Shown in pieces: positions 29,235-39,114 of a DNA stretch of 64,000 nucleotides. Each line of letters starts with the position of its first letter. Within the stretch, counting starts at the first letter, position 1. The position numbers and the translations under genes were made by a program. The notes below the pieces were generated by a model. That model was not told the DNA's origin, did not search any database, and saw only the letters and a program-made list of their open reading frames with translations. The stretch is from Curtobacterium herbarum (GTDB taxonomy: Bacteria; Actinomycetota; Actinomycetes; Actinomycetales; Microbacteriaceae): positions 2,108,001 to 2,172,000 of the forward strand of contig NZ_JAFBBT010000001.1 in NCBI RefSeq assembly GCF_016907335.1, read 5' to 3'.

Positions 29235-29960
29235 CTATGGTGCGGCGGGGCGATTCCCGGTGATTGCGCTCCCGATCCGCAGGTGTGTCGCGCCCTCGGC
29301 GACGGCCTCGGCGTAGTCGCCGCTCATGCCGGCCGAGATGTCGGTCGCCGCGGGGTCGATCAGGCGCACCCGCTCGGAGATCGCACGGAGTCGGGCGAAG
29401 GCCGCGCGGGGCTCCTCGTCGAGCGGCGCGACCGCCATCACACCCCGGAGGCGCAGGGTCCCGGTGGCCAGGACCCGCTCGGCCAGGGCGTCGACGTCGT
29501 CCGGCACGACCCCGCCGCGACCCGGGTCGTCGGTGAGGTTCACCTGCACGAAGCCGTCGAGGACGCGGGGGTCCGGCTCGGTCTCGGTCGGCGCGAAGGC
29601 ATCGACCACGCTCGCCCGGTCGAGCGACTGCACGACGTGGGCGTACCGACGGGCCTGCCGGGCCTTCTTCGACTGCAGCTGCCCGACGAAGTGCCAGGTC
29701 AGGCCGAGGTCCTCGAGTTCCGCTGCCTTCGCCTGCGCCTCCTGGTGCCGGTTCTCCCCCACGTCGGTGACCCCGAGTGCGGCGAGCTGGCGGACCAGGG
29801 CGGCCGGGTGGTACTTCGTGACGACGACGAGCGTCAGCTCGTCGACGGAGCGGTCGGCGGCGCGGGCCGCGTCGGCGATGCCCGCGCGGACGGACGCGAG
29901 CCGAGCCTCCAGTCCGGTGTCGGACGGGAGGCTCGGCTCACGCTGGTCGGCGTCACTCAC
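29235..29960 (-). CDS. YggS family PLP homeostasis protein
   Basis: PLP-binding protein (241 residues) of the YggS/PROSC family that buffers pyridoxal phosphate and amino/keto-acid pools. Lys49 in VVVTKYH is the PLP lysine, GENRHQEAQAK and WHFVGQLQSKKA follow, and the C-terminal SAGMSGDYAEAV and THLRIGSAI bind the phosphate. The GTG start at 29960 lies 13 bases after the ftsZ stop, so it is co-transcribed. In many actinobacteria a pgeF/yfiH gene lies between ftsZ and yggS; it is missing here. Confidence 0.95.
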   Translation of the reverse strand: MSDADQREPSLPSDTGLEARLASVRAGIADAARAADRSVDELTLVVVTKYHPAALVRQLAALGVTDVGENRHQEAQAKAAELEDLGLTWHFVGQLQSKKARQARRYAHVVQSLDRASVVDAFAPTETEPDPRVLDGFVQVNLTDDPGRGGVVPDDVDALAERVLATGTLRLRGVMAVAPLDEEPRAAFARLRAISERVRLIDPAATDISAGMSGDYAEAVAEGATHLRIGSAITGNRPAAP

Positions 29961-29973
29961 GTGCGCGGACGGC

Positions 29974-31140
29974 TCACTTCAGGAAGTCGGGGACGTCGAG
30001 CTCGTCGTCGTCGTCGAAGGCCGGGTCGGCGGCGCGCTGCGCCGGCGGCTCGTGCTCCTGCGACGCCCACGACGGGGTCGAGTGGCCGGAGTCCTCGATG
30101 CGGCTGGACGAACCGGTGGTGACGGGCACGGTGGCGCCGGCGTCCGGGTCGACGTAGCTCGAGCGACGCTCCTGGTGCCCCTGCTGCGACGGCTCGCCAC
30201 CGTCGAAGCCGGCGGCGATGACCGTGACGCGGACCTCGTCACCGAGGGTGTCGTCGATGACCGCACCGAAGATGATGTTCGCTTCGGGGTGCACGGCTTC
30301 CTGCACGAGGCGGGCCGCGTCGTTGATCTCGAAGATGCCGAGGTTCGACCCACCCTGGATCGACAGCAGCACACCGTGCGCGCCGTCGATCGAGGCCTCG
30401 AGCAGCGGCGACGCGACGGCGAGCTCGGCCGCCTTGATCGCCCGGTCGGCACCCCGCGAGGAGCCGATGCCCATGAGCGCCGAGCCGGCACCCTGCATGA
30501 CGCTCTTGACGTCGGCGAAGTCGAGGTTGATCAGGCCCGGGGTCGTGATGAGGTCCGTGATGCCCTGGACACCGGCGAGGAGCACCTGGTCGGCCGTGGC
30601 GAAGGCCTCGACCATCGAGATGCCGCGGTCGGAGATCTCGAGCAGGCGGTCGTTCGGCACGACGATGAGCGTGTCGACCTCGTCCTTGAGGCTCGCGACG
30701 CCGTTCTCGGCCTGGGACTGACGGCGCTTGCCCTCGAAGCCGAACGGCTTCGTGACGACACCGATGGTCAGGGCGCCGATCGACTTCGCGATGCGCGCGA
30801 CGACGGGGGCGCCACCGGTCCCGGTACCACCACCTTCACCGGCGGTGACGAAGACCATGTCGGCGCCGGCGAGGGCTTCCTCGATCTCCTCCGCGTGGTC
30901 CTCGGCGGCGCGGCGACCCACCTCGGGGTCGGCGCCGGCTCCGAGGCCGCGGGTGATCTCGCGTCCCACGTCGAGCTTGACGTCGGCGTCGCTGAGGAGG
31001 AGCGCCTGTGCGTCGGTGTTGATGGCGATGAACTCGACGCCGCGGAGTCCGAGCTCGATCATGCGGTTGACGGCGTTGACACCGCCGCCGCCGACACCGA
31101 CCACCTTGATGACGGCGAGGTAGTTGTGGTTCGTGGTCAC
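29974..31140 (-). CDS. ftsZ: Cell division protein FtsZ
   Basis: Tubulin-like GTPase (388 residues) that forms the Z-ring. The GTP-binding signature GGGTGTG is at 103-109, the N-terminal [14 protein letters not shown] motif at 14-27, and the T7-loop region lies in [20 protein letters not shown] variable acidic/Ser linker runs from about 318 and the conserved C-terminal peptide [11 protein letters not shown] binds SepF and other partners. The GTG at 31140 begins [15 protein letters not shown]; the ten codons upstream are not conserved. A 177-base gap to ftsQ contains a likely dedicated promoter region. Confidence 0.98.
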   Translation of the reverse strand: MTTNHNYLAVIKVVGVGGGGVNAVNRMIELGLRGVEFIAINTDAQALLLSDADVKLDVGREITRGLGAGADPEVGRRAAEDHAEEIEEALAGADMVFVTAGEGGGTGTGGAPVVARIAKSIGALTIGVVTKPFGFEGKRRQSQAENGVASLKDEVDTLIVVPNDRLLEISDRGISMVEAFATADQVLLAGVQGITDLITTPGLINLDFADVKSVMQGAGSALMGIGSSRGADRAIKAAELAVASPLLEASIDGAHGVLLSIQGGSNLGIFEINDAARLVQEAVHPEANIIFGAVIDDTLGDEVRVTVIAAGFDGGEPSQQGHQERRSSYVDPDAGATVPVTTGSSSRIEDSGHSTPSWASQEHEPPAQRAADPAFDDDDELDVPDFLK

Positions 31141-31157
31141 GTCTGTCCGGCCTCCGG

Positions 31158-31207
31158 TCAAAACCCTCAACCTGTGCTTGAAGTTCAGAGTTCTAGCTGC
31201 TACGAAT
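31158..31207 (-). promoter_or_regulatory. AT-richer ftsZ leader/promoter element
   Basis: This ~50-base stretch upstream of ftsZ is markedly AT-richer than its surroundings. On the minus strand it reads AACTTCAAGCACAGGTT (an imperfect inverted repeat, complement of 31167-31183) followed by GAGGGTTTTGACC, with TAGAAC just upstream as a possible -10. Similar AACTT/GAGGGTT sequences are, to my recollection, seen before other actinobacterial ftsZ genes. Function inferred. Confidence 0.45.
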
Positions 31208-31299
31208 GGTGCTGGCCCCGACGCTACGGGTGCCGTCCTGCTGCTGACGACCCGCCACGCCGCGTGTCGCCGATCGCGGCGCAGATCGTGTCGCCGCCG

Positions 31300-31316
31300 C
31301 GTCCGCTCGGCGGACG
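31300..31316 (-). terminator. Short hairpin just past the ftsQ stop
   Basis: CGTCCGC-TCG-GCGGACG, a 7-base stem directly after the stop codon of ftsQ. It is short and has no U-tract, so at most a partial terminator before the ftsZ promoter region. Confidence 0.35.
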
Positions 31317-31317
31317 G

Positions 31318-32589
31318 TCACCCCTGCGGGCGGATGATGCCGTTGTCCGGCGCCGACACGTCGTACTCGACCTTCGAGTCCTTGTCGCGCGCCGCGTGGT
31401 CCTTGACGAGGGCGGCGAGCAGGGTCGCCTTCGCCGGGGACTCGTCCGGGCTCCCCCACACCACGCTCGACCCGTCGCCCATGGTCAGCGTCACGTCGTC
31501 CGAGGTCGAGGCCGAGATGCCCGACACCTGTTCGCGGACGCTCGCCGGCATCGCCAGCACGACCTCGGTCATGGTCCGGAACACCGTGCTGCCGAGCTTC
31601 GCCCGCCCGATGTCCGCCACCGGCATGCCGCTCGGGCGCTTCGTCGTCGACTGCACGACGATGCCGGCCGGGTCGACCAGGTCGAACGACTTCCCCGACT
31701 GCACCGCGACGACCGGCGTCCGCTCGGTGACGGTGACCACGAGGGTGTGCGGCGGTTCCTCCTCGGTCACGTAGCTCTCGATGAGCGGGAAGCCGGCGAT
31801 CCGCCGTTTCACCTCGTCGAGGTCGATGCGGGCGAGCGGCGTGCCGATCTGACCGGACAGCGCCGATCGGACCTCGGCCGCGTCGACCCGGTCGGTGCCC
31901 TGCACCTCGATCCGCTGCAGCGCCATCAGCGGCGAGAACACCGCGACCAGGATCGAGGCGACGAGCACGACGACGACACCGCCCGCCGTGGTCCACGCCG
32001 CGCGGCGGTACCGGGAGCGTCGGGTGAACCGACGGACCTCGGCACGCTCGAGCAGGCGACGCCGCTTGCGGGCGATGCGCGCCTCACGGGCGGTCTCGGC
32101 CGCGCGGGCACGGGCGCCGATCGGGGTCTCGTGCGGCACGTGGGCGGACACCGAGGCGTCGGTCGCGTCGTGCGCGTCGGTGTGCGCGTCCGTGCCGGTG
32201 GTGCGCGTCGCGGCCGGACGGGAGGCCCGGCCCGGCTCCGTCACGTCGCCACCGGTCGCGACGGTGCCGGTGCGGTGCCGGTCCAGCGGGACCGGGGCGG
32301 TCAGGCGGGCGTCCGCCGTCCGGTCGTCCTCCGTGAGGTCGACCTCCGGCAGGTCGGGCAGGAGGGCGTCCAGCGGATCGACGTCGGACGCGGGGGTGGA
32401 CGCGGCCACGTCGTCACGGGGAGCCGACGTGCGGGCGGCACGCCGGGCCTCCCGGGCGCCGCTCAGTGCCGAGCGGAAGCCGCCGCCGCGCGCCGGACGA
32501 CCGGAGCGGGCCGTGCCGTCGGGCGTGTCCGGATCGGTGGACCGCTCGTCGGCCCCGGCCCGGTCGTCGAAGCCCTCGGGGCGCTTCAC
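31318..32589 (-). CDS. ftsQ: Cell division protein FtsQ/DivIB
   Basis: Single-pass divisome protein (423 residues) linking FtsL/FtsB-type partners to FtsW-FtsI. The cytoplasmic N-region (about 1-190) is very long and disordered, rich in Asp/Arg/Thr. One helix is at about 195-217, then the POTRA domain [20 protein letters not shown] onward and the beta domain. The GTG start overlaps the murC stop (GTGA). Two copies of the dispersed CGGGCCTCCC motif fall inside the disordered region (32219-32228 and, inverted, 32444-32453); one encodes RASRPAA, as in LspA. Confidence 0.92.
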   Translation of the reverse strand: MKRPEGFDDRAGADERSTDPDTPDGTARSGRPARGGGFRSALSGAREARRAARTSAPRDDVAASTPASDVDPLDALLPDLPEVDLTEDDRTADARLTAPVPLDRHRTGTVATGGDVTEPGRASRPAATRTTGTDAHTDAHDATDASVSAHVPHETPIGARARAAETAREARIARKRRRLLERAEVRRFTRRSRYRRAAWTTAGGVVVVLVASILVAVFSPLMALQRIEVQGTDRVDAAEVRSALSGQIGTPLARIDLDEVKRRIAGFPLIESYVTEEEPPHTLVVTVTERTPVVAVQSGKSFDLVDPAGIVVQSTTKRPSGMPVADIGRAKLGSTVFRTMTEVVLAMPASVREQVSGISASTSDDVTLTMGDGSSVVWGSPDESPAKATLLAALVKDHAARDKDSKVEYDVSAPDNGIIRPQG

Positions 32590-34040
32590 CGGCCTGCGGC
32601 TCCGGCGTCGCCAGAGGTGTGCAGGTCGGCGGCGGGCTCGTCCTGCAGCGCCGTGAGGACCTGCGGGATGATCCGGTACACGTCGCCGCAGCTCAGGGTC
32701 ATGATGATGTCGCCGTCACGGGCGACCGCAGCCGCGCGGGCCGAGGCCTCGGCCCAGTCCGGCAGGTAGTCGACGCGCGCCTGGTCGGCGAAGCGCTCCT
32801 GCACCAGGGCGCCGGTGACGCCGGGCTCCGGGTCCTCGCGGGCGCCGTAGACGTCGAGCACGACCGTGTGGTCGGCCAGGTCCTCGTAGACCTTCGCGAA
32901 GTCCGCCGCCATCAGCCGCGTCCGCGAGTACAGGTGCGGCTGGTGGATCGCGATGATCCGGCCGGCACCGACCACGTCGCGGGCGGCGTGCAGCGCCGCG
33001 GCGACCTCGGTCGGGTGGTGGGCGTAGTCGTCGTACACCGAGACACCGCGCTCGACCCCGTGCAGCTCGAAGCGCCGCTCGGTGCCGCCGAAGGCCTCGA
33101 TGCCGCGGACCGCGTCGGCCGGTTCGACGCCCAGGCCGACGAGCACCGCGAAGGCGCCCACGGCGTTGACGGCGTTGTGCCGGCCCGGGACACGCAGGGC
33201 GATGTGGTGCGACGCCCCGCCCCAGCGCAGGTCGACCGTGACCCCGGCGCCCTCGGTGACGCGCTCGATGCGGACGTCGGCGTCCTCGGCCTCGCCGAAG
33301 GTGACGATCTCGGGGGCGTCCGGACGGGTACGGAGGCCCTCGGTGACCCGGACCGCACCGGCGTCGTCGCTCGAGACGACGACCCGCTCGCGGGCCTTCG
33401 CGGCGAACTCGACGAACGCGTCGATGAAGGCCTGCTCGCTGCCGTAGTGGTCCAGGTGGTCCGGGTCGACGTTCGTGATCAGGGCGATCGCGACGTCGTA
33501 GAGCAGGAAGGAGCCGTCGGACTCGTCCGCCTCGACGACGAACAGGTCGCTGCTGCCCGGTGCCGAACTCGTGCCGAGGGACTGGATGACGCCGCCGTTG
33601 ACGAAGCTCGGGTCGAGGCCCAGCTCGACCAGCGCGGTCACGATCATGCCCGTCGAGGTGGTCTTGCCGTGCGCACCCGCGACGGCGACCAGGCGGTGCT
33701 CGGAGATCAGCGCCGCCAGGGCCTGCGACCGGTGCAGCACCGGCAGCCCGCGACGCTGCGCCTCGAGGAGCTCGGGGTTGTCCGGCCACAGCGCACTCGT
33801 GACGACGATCGTGTCCGCGTCGCCGACGTTCACGGCGTCGTGCCCGATCCGGACCTCGGCACCGAGCTCGCGCATCCGGCCGGTCGTCGCGGTCTCGCGG
33901 GAGTCGCTGCCCGTGACCCGGTGCCCGGCGGCCAGGAACATCCGGGCGATGCCGCTCATGCCGGACCCGCCGATGCCGACGAAGTGCACCGTGCCCAGGT
34001 CGTCCGGGATCGGCTGGGTGAGGTCCGGCTTGATGGTCAT
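32586..34040 (-). CDS. murC: UDP-N-acetylmuramate--L-alanine ligase
   Basis: First amino-acid ligase of peptidoglycan precursor synthesis (484 residues), adding the residue at position 1 to UDP-MurNAc. [14 protein letters not shown] binds the nucleotide sugar, GAHGKTTST is the ATP loop, and [11 protein letters not shown] and DYAHHPTEV are Mur-ligase motifs. The ATG at 34040 overlaps the murG stop (ATGA) and has GGAGGAACC before it. In species with B-type peptidoglycan the first residue is often glycine rather than alanine, so the actual amino acid may differ. Confidence 0.96.
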   Translation of the reverse strand: MTIKPDLTQPIPDDLGTVHFVGIGGSGMSGIARMFLAAGHRVTGSDSRETATTGRMRELGAEVRIGHDAVNVGDADTIVVTSALWPDNPELLEAQRRGLPVLHRSQALAALISEHRLVAVAGAHGKTTSTGMIVTALVELGLDPSFVNGGVIQSLGTSSAPGSSDLFVVEADESDGSFLLYDVAIALITNVDPDHLDHYGSEQAFIDAFVEFAAKARERVVVSSDDAGAVRVTEGLRTRPDAPEIVTFGEAEDADVRIERVTEGAGVTVDLRWGGASHHIALRVPGRHNAVNAVGAFAVLVGLGVEPADAVRGIEAFGGTERRFELHGVERGVSVYDDYAHHPTEVAAALHAARDVVGAGRIIAIHQPHLYSRTRLMAADFAKVYEDLADHTVVLDVYGAREDPEPGVTGALVQERFADQARVDYLPDWAEASARAAAVARDGDIIMTLSCGDVYRIIPQVLTALQDEPAADLHTSGDAGAAGR

Positions 34041-35206
34041 GGTTCCTCCGTGGTGCTGGTGGAGCGGGTGCTGCTGCTGTCGCTGCTGCTGGTGCCACTG
34101 CTGCCGGTGCCACTGCTGCCGCTGCGGCGCCCGCTCGTGCGGGCCGCGCTCAGGACGAGCTCCGTCATCCGGTCGGCGCCGTCGCGGTGTCCGACGCTGC
34201 CGGACCGGACGGCCATGTCCGCGATGCCGGCACGGTCCTCCAGCATCGTCAGCAGCTGCAACGTGATCCACTCCGGCGTGAATTCCTGGTCGGCCACGAG
34301 CACCGCTCCTCCGGCGGCGACCACGTCGCGGGCGTTGTGCCGCTGCTCGCCGTTGCCGACCGGGTACGGCACCAGGACGCTCGGCAGGCCGACGGCGGTG
34401 AGCTCGCAGACCATGCCCGCCCCGGAGCGCGAGACGACGAAGTCCGCCGCCGCGTACGCCAGGTCCATCCGGTCGCAGTACGGCAGCACGTGGTAGCCGT
34501 CCAGGTCGCTCGGCCCGATGTCCGACGCGCCGCCGACGACGTGCAGGATCTGCCAGCCGGCCCCGAGGATCGTCGCCGCGGCCTGGTTGACGGTGCGGTT
34601 GATGCTCCGCGCACCCGACGAGCCACCGGTGACGAGCAGCACCGGACGTTCCGGGTCGAGACCGAACTCGGCGAAGCCCGCCGCCCGCTCGGCACGACGG
34701 TCGAGGCGCTCGATCTCACGGCGCAGGGGCATCCCGACGACGCGGGAGTGCGGCAGCGTCGTGTTCGAGAAGGTCACGCCCACGTGCTTCGTCAGGACGG
34801 CGGCCATCCGGTTCGCCAGGCCCGGCTTCGCGTTCTGCTCGTGCACGACGATCGGTGTGCCGGTGCGCTTCGCCGCGAGGTACGCCGGCGCGGCCGCGTA
34901 ACCGCCGACCCCGAGGACGGCGGTGATCTCACGCTCGCGGATGATCCGCTCCGTCCGGCGCACCGCCGACCAGAAGGCGCCGGGGAACCGCAGCGCGGCG
35001 CCGTTGAGCTTCCGCGGGAACGGCAGGCGCGGGATCGTCACGAGTTCGTACCCGCGCATCGGGACGAGCCGAGCCTCCAACCCCTCGGCGGTGCCGAGGA
35101 CCAGGACCTCGTCCTCCGGGGACCGCTGGGTCAGCCGGTCGGCCACCGCGAGCAGGGGGTTCACGTGGCCGGCGGTCCCGCCGCCGGCGAAGAGGAAGCG
35201 GCTCAC
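34037..35206 (-). CDS. murG: UDP-GlcNAc--lipid I N-acetylglucosaminyltransferase
   Basis: Membrane-associated GT28 enzyme (389 residues) that converts lipid I to lipid II. The N-terminal [12 protein letters not shown] loop binds lipid I and the C-terminal half binds UDP-GlcNAc ([31 protein letters not shown]). The GTG at 35206 overlaps the ftsW stop. After the normal C-terminus the last ~28 residues are a Gly/Ser/Thr tail ([19 protein letters not shown]) coded by CTG/CCA-rich repeats at 34060-34135, not expected in MurG. It also carries the ribosome site of murC. Confidence 0.95.
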   Translation of the reverse strand: MSRFLFAGGGTAGHVNPLLAVADRLTQRSPEDEVLVLGTAEGLEARLVPMRGYELVTIPRLPFPRKLNGAALRFPGAFWSAVRRTERIIREREITAVLGVGGYAAAPAYLAAKRTGTPIVVHEQNAKPGLANRMAAVLTKHVGVTFSNTTLPHSRVVGMPLRREIERLDRRAERAAGFAEFGLDPERPVLLVTGGSSGARSINRTVNQAAATILGAGWQILHVVGGASDIGPSDLDGYHVLPYCDRMDLAYAAADFVVSRSGAGMVCELTAVGLPSVLVPYPVGNGEQRHNARDVVAAGGAVLVADQEFTPEWITLQLLTMLEDRAGIADMAVRSGSVGHRDGADRMTELVLSAARTSGRRSGSSGTGSSGTSSSDSSSTRSTSTTEEP

Positions 35207-36522
35207 CGCAGGGCTCCGTTCCGCGTCCCGGGCTCCGGGACGGTGGTGGTGCGCGCGCCGCTGCCGGAACGGCTGGGCAGGTCACGGGCGAAGGACAGCA
35301 CGACGCCGATGGCGACGAGCGTCATGATCAGCGCCGATCCACCGGCCGAGATGAGTGGGAGCGGCACCCCGAGCACCGGCAGGAGTCCGAGGACGACCGC
35401 GATGTTGACGAGTGCCTGCCCGATCACCCAGGCGAGGACGCCGCCGGTGACGGTGCGGACGAAGGGGTCCGGCGACAGGCGGATGATCCGGACCATGCCG
35501 ATCGCCAGGACGACGAACAGGGCCAGGACGACGACCGCGCCGATCAGACCGAGCTCCTCGCCGACGATCGCGAAGATGTAGTCGTTGTCCGCCTCCGGCA
35601 GCCACGACCACTTCAGCTTCGAGTTGCCGAGGCCGACGCCGAAGACACCGCCGGACGCCAGCGCCCACATGCCGTGCACGGGCTGCCAGCAGAGGTCCTG
35701 CGCCTGGTTCGAGTCGGTGCACCCGGAGAGCCAGGCGGTGATGCGGGACTGGCGGGAGCTGGAGGCCATGGTCACGACCGGCAGCATGACCGCGATCGCC
35801 GCGACTCCGACCGCCAGGTGCCGCAGCCGCACGCCGCCGACGAACAGGCTGCCGAAGACCAGGATCATCATGATCATCGCGGTGCCCTGGTCGCCACCGA
35901 CCAGCACGAGGCCGATCGAGACGGCCGTCGCGAGCCCCACGGGGATGAAGACCTCACGCCAGTCGTGCAGCTTCTCGCGCTTCCGGAACAGCACCGCGCC
36001 GATGCCGAGCACGAGCGCGAGCTTGAGGATCTCGGACGGCTGCGCGGTGAACCCGCCGATGCCGATCCAGTTCCGGTTGCCCTGCACCGAGATGCCGAGC
36101 GGGCTGAACACCAGCAGCTGCAGGACGAGCCCGGCGCCGAGGATCCGCATCGCCCAGCGGCGCCAGAACTCTGCGGAGAACCGGCTCACCACGAGCATCA
36201 GCGGCACGCCGATCAACGCGTACAGGCCCTGCTTCGTGAAGGCGCCGAAGAAGCCGTGCTTGTAGCGGTACTCCTCCACGCTCGACGACGACAGGACCAT
36301 CACGACGCCGAAGACGACGAGGAAGAGGGTGACGCCGAGGATCGTGTAGAACGTCGTGGACTCGGCCACGAAGACGTTCTTCACGGCCACGACCGCGCCG
36401 TTCGAGCGGCGTCGGGCACCGTCCACCCCGGAGCTCACGCGGGCTCCGGCTGCGGCTCCCGCTGCGCCGGCACGGGCTCGGGCGCTACGACCGTGCGTCG
36501 GCAGATCCGTCGGTGTCGCCAT
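35203..36522 (-). CDS. ftsW: Lipid II polymerase FtsW
   Basis: SEDS-family septal peptidoglycan glycosyltransferase (439 residues), working with FtsI. About ten helices are seen, with GNRNWIGIGGFTAQPSEILK, LPEADNDYIFAIVGEELG and the hallmark PLPLISAGGSALI. The ATG at 36522 is chosen for the GGGAGG site 8 bases upstream; it lies inside murD, giving a 38-base overlap. Further starts downstream would remove only the basic N-tail. The C-terminus after the last helix is Ser/Gly/Arg-rich. Confidence 0.93.
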   Translation of the reverse strand: MATPTDLPTHGRSARARAGAAGAAAGARVSSGVDGARRRSNGAVVAVKNVFVAESTTFYTILGVTLFLVVFGVVMVLSSSSVEEYRYKHGFFGAFTKQGLYALIGVPLMLVVSRFSAEFWRRWAMRILGAGLVLQLLVFSPLGISVQGNRNWIGIGGFTAQPSEILKLALVLGIGAVLFRKREKLHDWREVFIPVGLATAVSIGLVLVGGDQGTAMIMMILVFGSLFVGGVRLRHLAVGVAAIAVMLPVVTMASSSRQSRITAWLSGCTDSNQAQDLCWQPVHGMWALASGGVFGVGLGNSKLKWSWLPEADNDYIFAIVGEELGLIGAVVVLALFVVLAIGMVRIIRLSPDPFVRTVTGGVLAWVIGQALVNIAVVLGLLPVLGVPLPLISAGGSALIMTLVAIGVVLSFARDLPSRSGSGARTTTVPEPGTRNGALR

Positions 36523-38002
36523 CGGCGTCGCCTCCCAGGTGCTCGTGGACCGCTGCCGCGAAACGTTCGCCCCGGTCGGCGTAGGAACCGAACTGGTCGA
36601 AGGACGCGGCGGCCGGGGCGAGGAGGACCGTGTCGCCCGGCCTCGCGACCGATGCGGCATGCCGGACCGCCTCGGGCATGACCTGATCAGTGTCCAGCGC
36701 TTCCACCTGCAGGACCGGGACCGTGGGCGCGTGTCGTGCGAATGCCTCCAGGACGGGGGTCCGGTCGGTGCCGATCACGACGACGCCACGGACCGCCGGA
36801 CCGAAGCGCTCGACCAGTCCGTCGATGTCGACGCCCTTGAAGAGCCCGCCGACGATCCAGACCACGGAGTCGAACGCCGACAGCGAGGCCGTGGCGGCGT
36901 GCGGGTTCGTCGCCTTCGAGTCGTCGACCCAGGCGATGCCGTCCGCGCTGGCGACCGACTCGGTGCGGTGGTGGTCGGCGCGGAAGGCCTGCACCGCGGA
37001 GCGGATCGCGCTCGGCGGGACGGACCCGGCGCGGGCCAGGGCGGCGGCGGCCAGGACGTTGGCGGTCATGTGCGGGCTGTCGAGCCCGGCGGTCTCGAGG
37101 TCCGCGACGGTGGCGAGCTCGAGCGCGCTGTTCCGGCGGTCCTCGCCGAACGCCCGGTCGCAGAGCACGTCCTCGACGACCCCGACGTCACCGGGAGCGG
37201 GTACACCGAGCGAGAAGCCCACCGCGCGGCAGCCCTCCACCACGTCGGCGTCCTCGACCATGCGGCGGGTGACGTCGTCGGCGGTGTTGTAGACGCAGGC
37301 CAGGACGGTGCGCTCGTACACCTTCGCCTTCGCGGCCCGGTAGGCCTCGGCGGATCCGTGCCACTCCAGGTGGTCGTCGGCGATGTTCAGGCAGGCCGAG
37401 GCGAGCGGCACGACGGCGCCCGGCCCCTCGGTCGCCATCGAGTGCAGCTGGTGGCTGGAGAGCTCGACGACCAGGACGTCGAAGCCCTCCGGGTCGCGGA
37501 CCACGTCGAGCACCGGCACGCCGATGTTGCCGCAGGCCACGGCGCGGAGCCCGGTGGCGGCGTACATCGCGGTGGTCAGCTGCGTCGTGGTGGTCTTGCC
37601 GTTCGTGCCGGTGATCGTCACCCAGGGGGCGGCCACCGGGCCCTTCACGACCTTGTCGCGGACCCGCCAGGCGAGCTCGACGTCGCCCCAGACCGGGCCG
37701 TGCTCGTGCGCCCAGACGACGGTCGCGTTGTGCGGCGGGAGGCCCGGGGACACGACGACCAGGTCGGGTGCCTGCTCGACGAGCTCCGCCGGCACCGTGT
37801 CGAGCGGCGTCTGCACGAAGCGGGCACCGATGACGTCGAGGAGCTCGACGCTGTCGGCGGGGGCGTCGGTCGAGTACACGACGACGTCGCTGCCGAGCTC
37901 GGCGAGGGTGTCGGCCACCGAGAACCCGGTGGCACCGAGGCCGAGCACGGCGACCCGCAGCCCCTTCCAGCCCTCGGAGTACCAGCTGTCGAGACCGTTC
38001 AC
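36485..38002 (-). CDS. murD: UDP-N-acetylmuramoyl-L-alanine--D-glutamate ligase
   Basis: Second Mur ligase (505 residues), adding D-glutamate. Motifs: [13 protein letters not shown] (UDP-sugar site), [15 protein letters not shown] (P-loop), [11 protein letters not shown] and [10 protein letters not shown]. The GTG at 38002 overlaps the mraY stop (GTGA); an open frame up to 38779 is only a shadow of mraY. It ends with TAG inside ftsW, with an Asp/Gly-rich tail. Longer than the usual 440-450 residues because of several small insertions. Confidence 0.96.
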   Translation of the reverse strand: MNGLDSWYSEGWKGLRVAVLGLGATGFSVADTLAELGSDVVVYSTDAPADSVELLDVIGARFVQTPLDTVPAELVEQAPDLVVVSPGLPPHNATVVWAHEHGPVWGDVELAWRVRDKVVKGPVAAPWVTITGTNGKTTTTQLTTAMYAATGLRAVACGNIGVPVLDVVRDPEGFDVLVVELSSHQLHSMATEGPGAVVPLASACLNIADDHLEWHGSAEAYRAAKAKVYERTVLACVYNTADDVTRRMVEDADVVEGCRAVGFSLGVPAPGDVGVVEDVLCDRAFGEDRRNSALELATVADLETAGLDSPHMTANVLAAAALARAGSVPPSAIRSAVQAFRADHHRTESVASADGIAWVDDSKATNPHAATASLSAFDSVVWIVGGLFKGVDIDGLVERFGPAVRGVVVIGTDRTPVLEAFARHAPTVPVLQVEALDTDQVMPEAVRHAASVARPGDTVLLAPAAASFDQFGSYADRGERFAAAVHEHLGGDADGDTDGSADARS

Positions 38003-39114
38003 CCGTTCGCTCCCTGGACTCGTGCGATCCACTCCAGGTAGAACAGTCCGACCCCGGCCGCGACGCAGAGCCCCGCGATGATCCAGAACCGGACGACGAC
38101 GGTCACCTCGGCCCAGCCCTTGAGCTCGAAGTGGTGGTGCAGGGGGCTCATCCGGAAGATGCGCTTGCCGTGCGTGATCTTGAAGTACGCCCGCTGCAGG
38201 ATGACCGACCCGGTGACGATGAAGAACAGGCCACCGATCAGGACGAGCAGCAGCTCGGTGCGGCTGAGGATCGCGAGCCCGGCCAGCGCGCCGCCGAGCC
38301 CGAGGGACCCGGTGTCGCCGAGGAAGATCTGCGCCGGCGAGGTGTTGTACCAGAGGAAGCCGATCAGCCCACCGCAGACCGCGGCCGCGACGACCGCCAG
38401 GTCGAGCGGGTCGGTGACGGTGTAGCAGGCGTGCTTCGTGTTCTCGTCGATCCGGATGCCGCCGCAGATCTGGTTCGACTGCCAGAACCCGATGATGACG
38501 TAGGAACCGATCGCCAGGATGCTCGACCCGGTGGCCAGGCCGTCGAGCCCGTCCGCGACGTTGACGCCGTTCGAGGTCGACACGGTCAGGAGCACGATCC
38601 ACGCCAGGAACAGGACCGTCCCGATGACGGTGCCGAGCGCCATGAAGTCGAGCCACGGGATGTCCCGGATCGCCGAGATCATCGTGGACGCCGGCGGTTT
38701 GCCGCTGCCGGCGGGGACGACGAGGGCGATCGTGGCGAAGACCACGCCGACGATGACCTGGCCGAGGATCTTCGCCCACCCGCCGAGCCCCAGGCTGCGC
38801 TGCCGACGGACCTTCAGGAAGTCGTCGACGAACCCGACGACCCCGAGCCCGACCATGAGGAACAGGACGAGCAGCCCGGAGAGCGTCACCGGGTCCCGGC
38901 CGACCAGGTGTCCGACGAAGTAGCCGAGCACCGCGCCGAGGATGAGGACGATGCCGCCCATGGTGGCGGTGCCGCGCTTGGTGTGGTGCGACTTCGGACC
39001 GTCGTCACGGATGAACTGGCCCCACCCGAGTCGGTGGAACAGCTTGATGAACAGCGGCGTGAGCAGCAGTGTGAACACCAGCGACACAGCGCCGGCGACG
39101 AGGAGCGCGATCAT
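37999..39114 (-). CDS. mraY: Phospho-N-acetylmuramoyl-pentapeptide-transferase
   Basis: Integral membrane enzyme (371 residues) making lipid I from UDP-MurNAc-pentapeptide and undecaprenyl phosphate. About ten helices; catalytic motifs are [31 protein letters not shown] and [12 protein letters not shown], and [13 protein letters not shown] lies near the end. The ATG overlaps the murF stop (ATGA) and the stop overlaps the murD start, so expression is tightly coupled. A Cys-containing external loop ([20 protein letters not shown]) is inserted between helices and is specific to actinobacterial MraY. Confidence 0.97.
   Translation of the reverse strand: MIALLVAGAVSLVFTLLLTPLFIKLFHRLGWGQFIRDDGPKSHHTKRGTATMGGIVLILGAVLGYFVGHLVGRDPVTLSGLLVLFLMVGLGVVGFVDDFLKVRRQRSLGLGGWAKILGQVIVGVVFATIALVVPAGSGKPPASTMISAIRDIPWLDFMALGTVIGTVLFLAWIVLLTVSTSNGVNVADGLDGLATGSSILAIGSYVIIGFWQSNQICGGIRIDENTKHACYTVTDPLDLAVVAAAVCGGLIGFLWYNTSPAQIFLGDTGSLGLGGALAGLAILSRTELLLVLIGGLFFIVTGSVILQRAYFKITHGKRIFRMSPLHHHFELKGWAEVTVVVRFWIIAGLCVAAGVGLFYLEWIARVQGANG

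Noticed and set aside
37736..37745. GGGAGGCCC motif inside murD as another repeat relic
   Set aside because: It codes for the conserved SPGLPPHN motif of MurD, so chance is sufficient.
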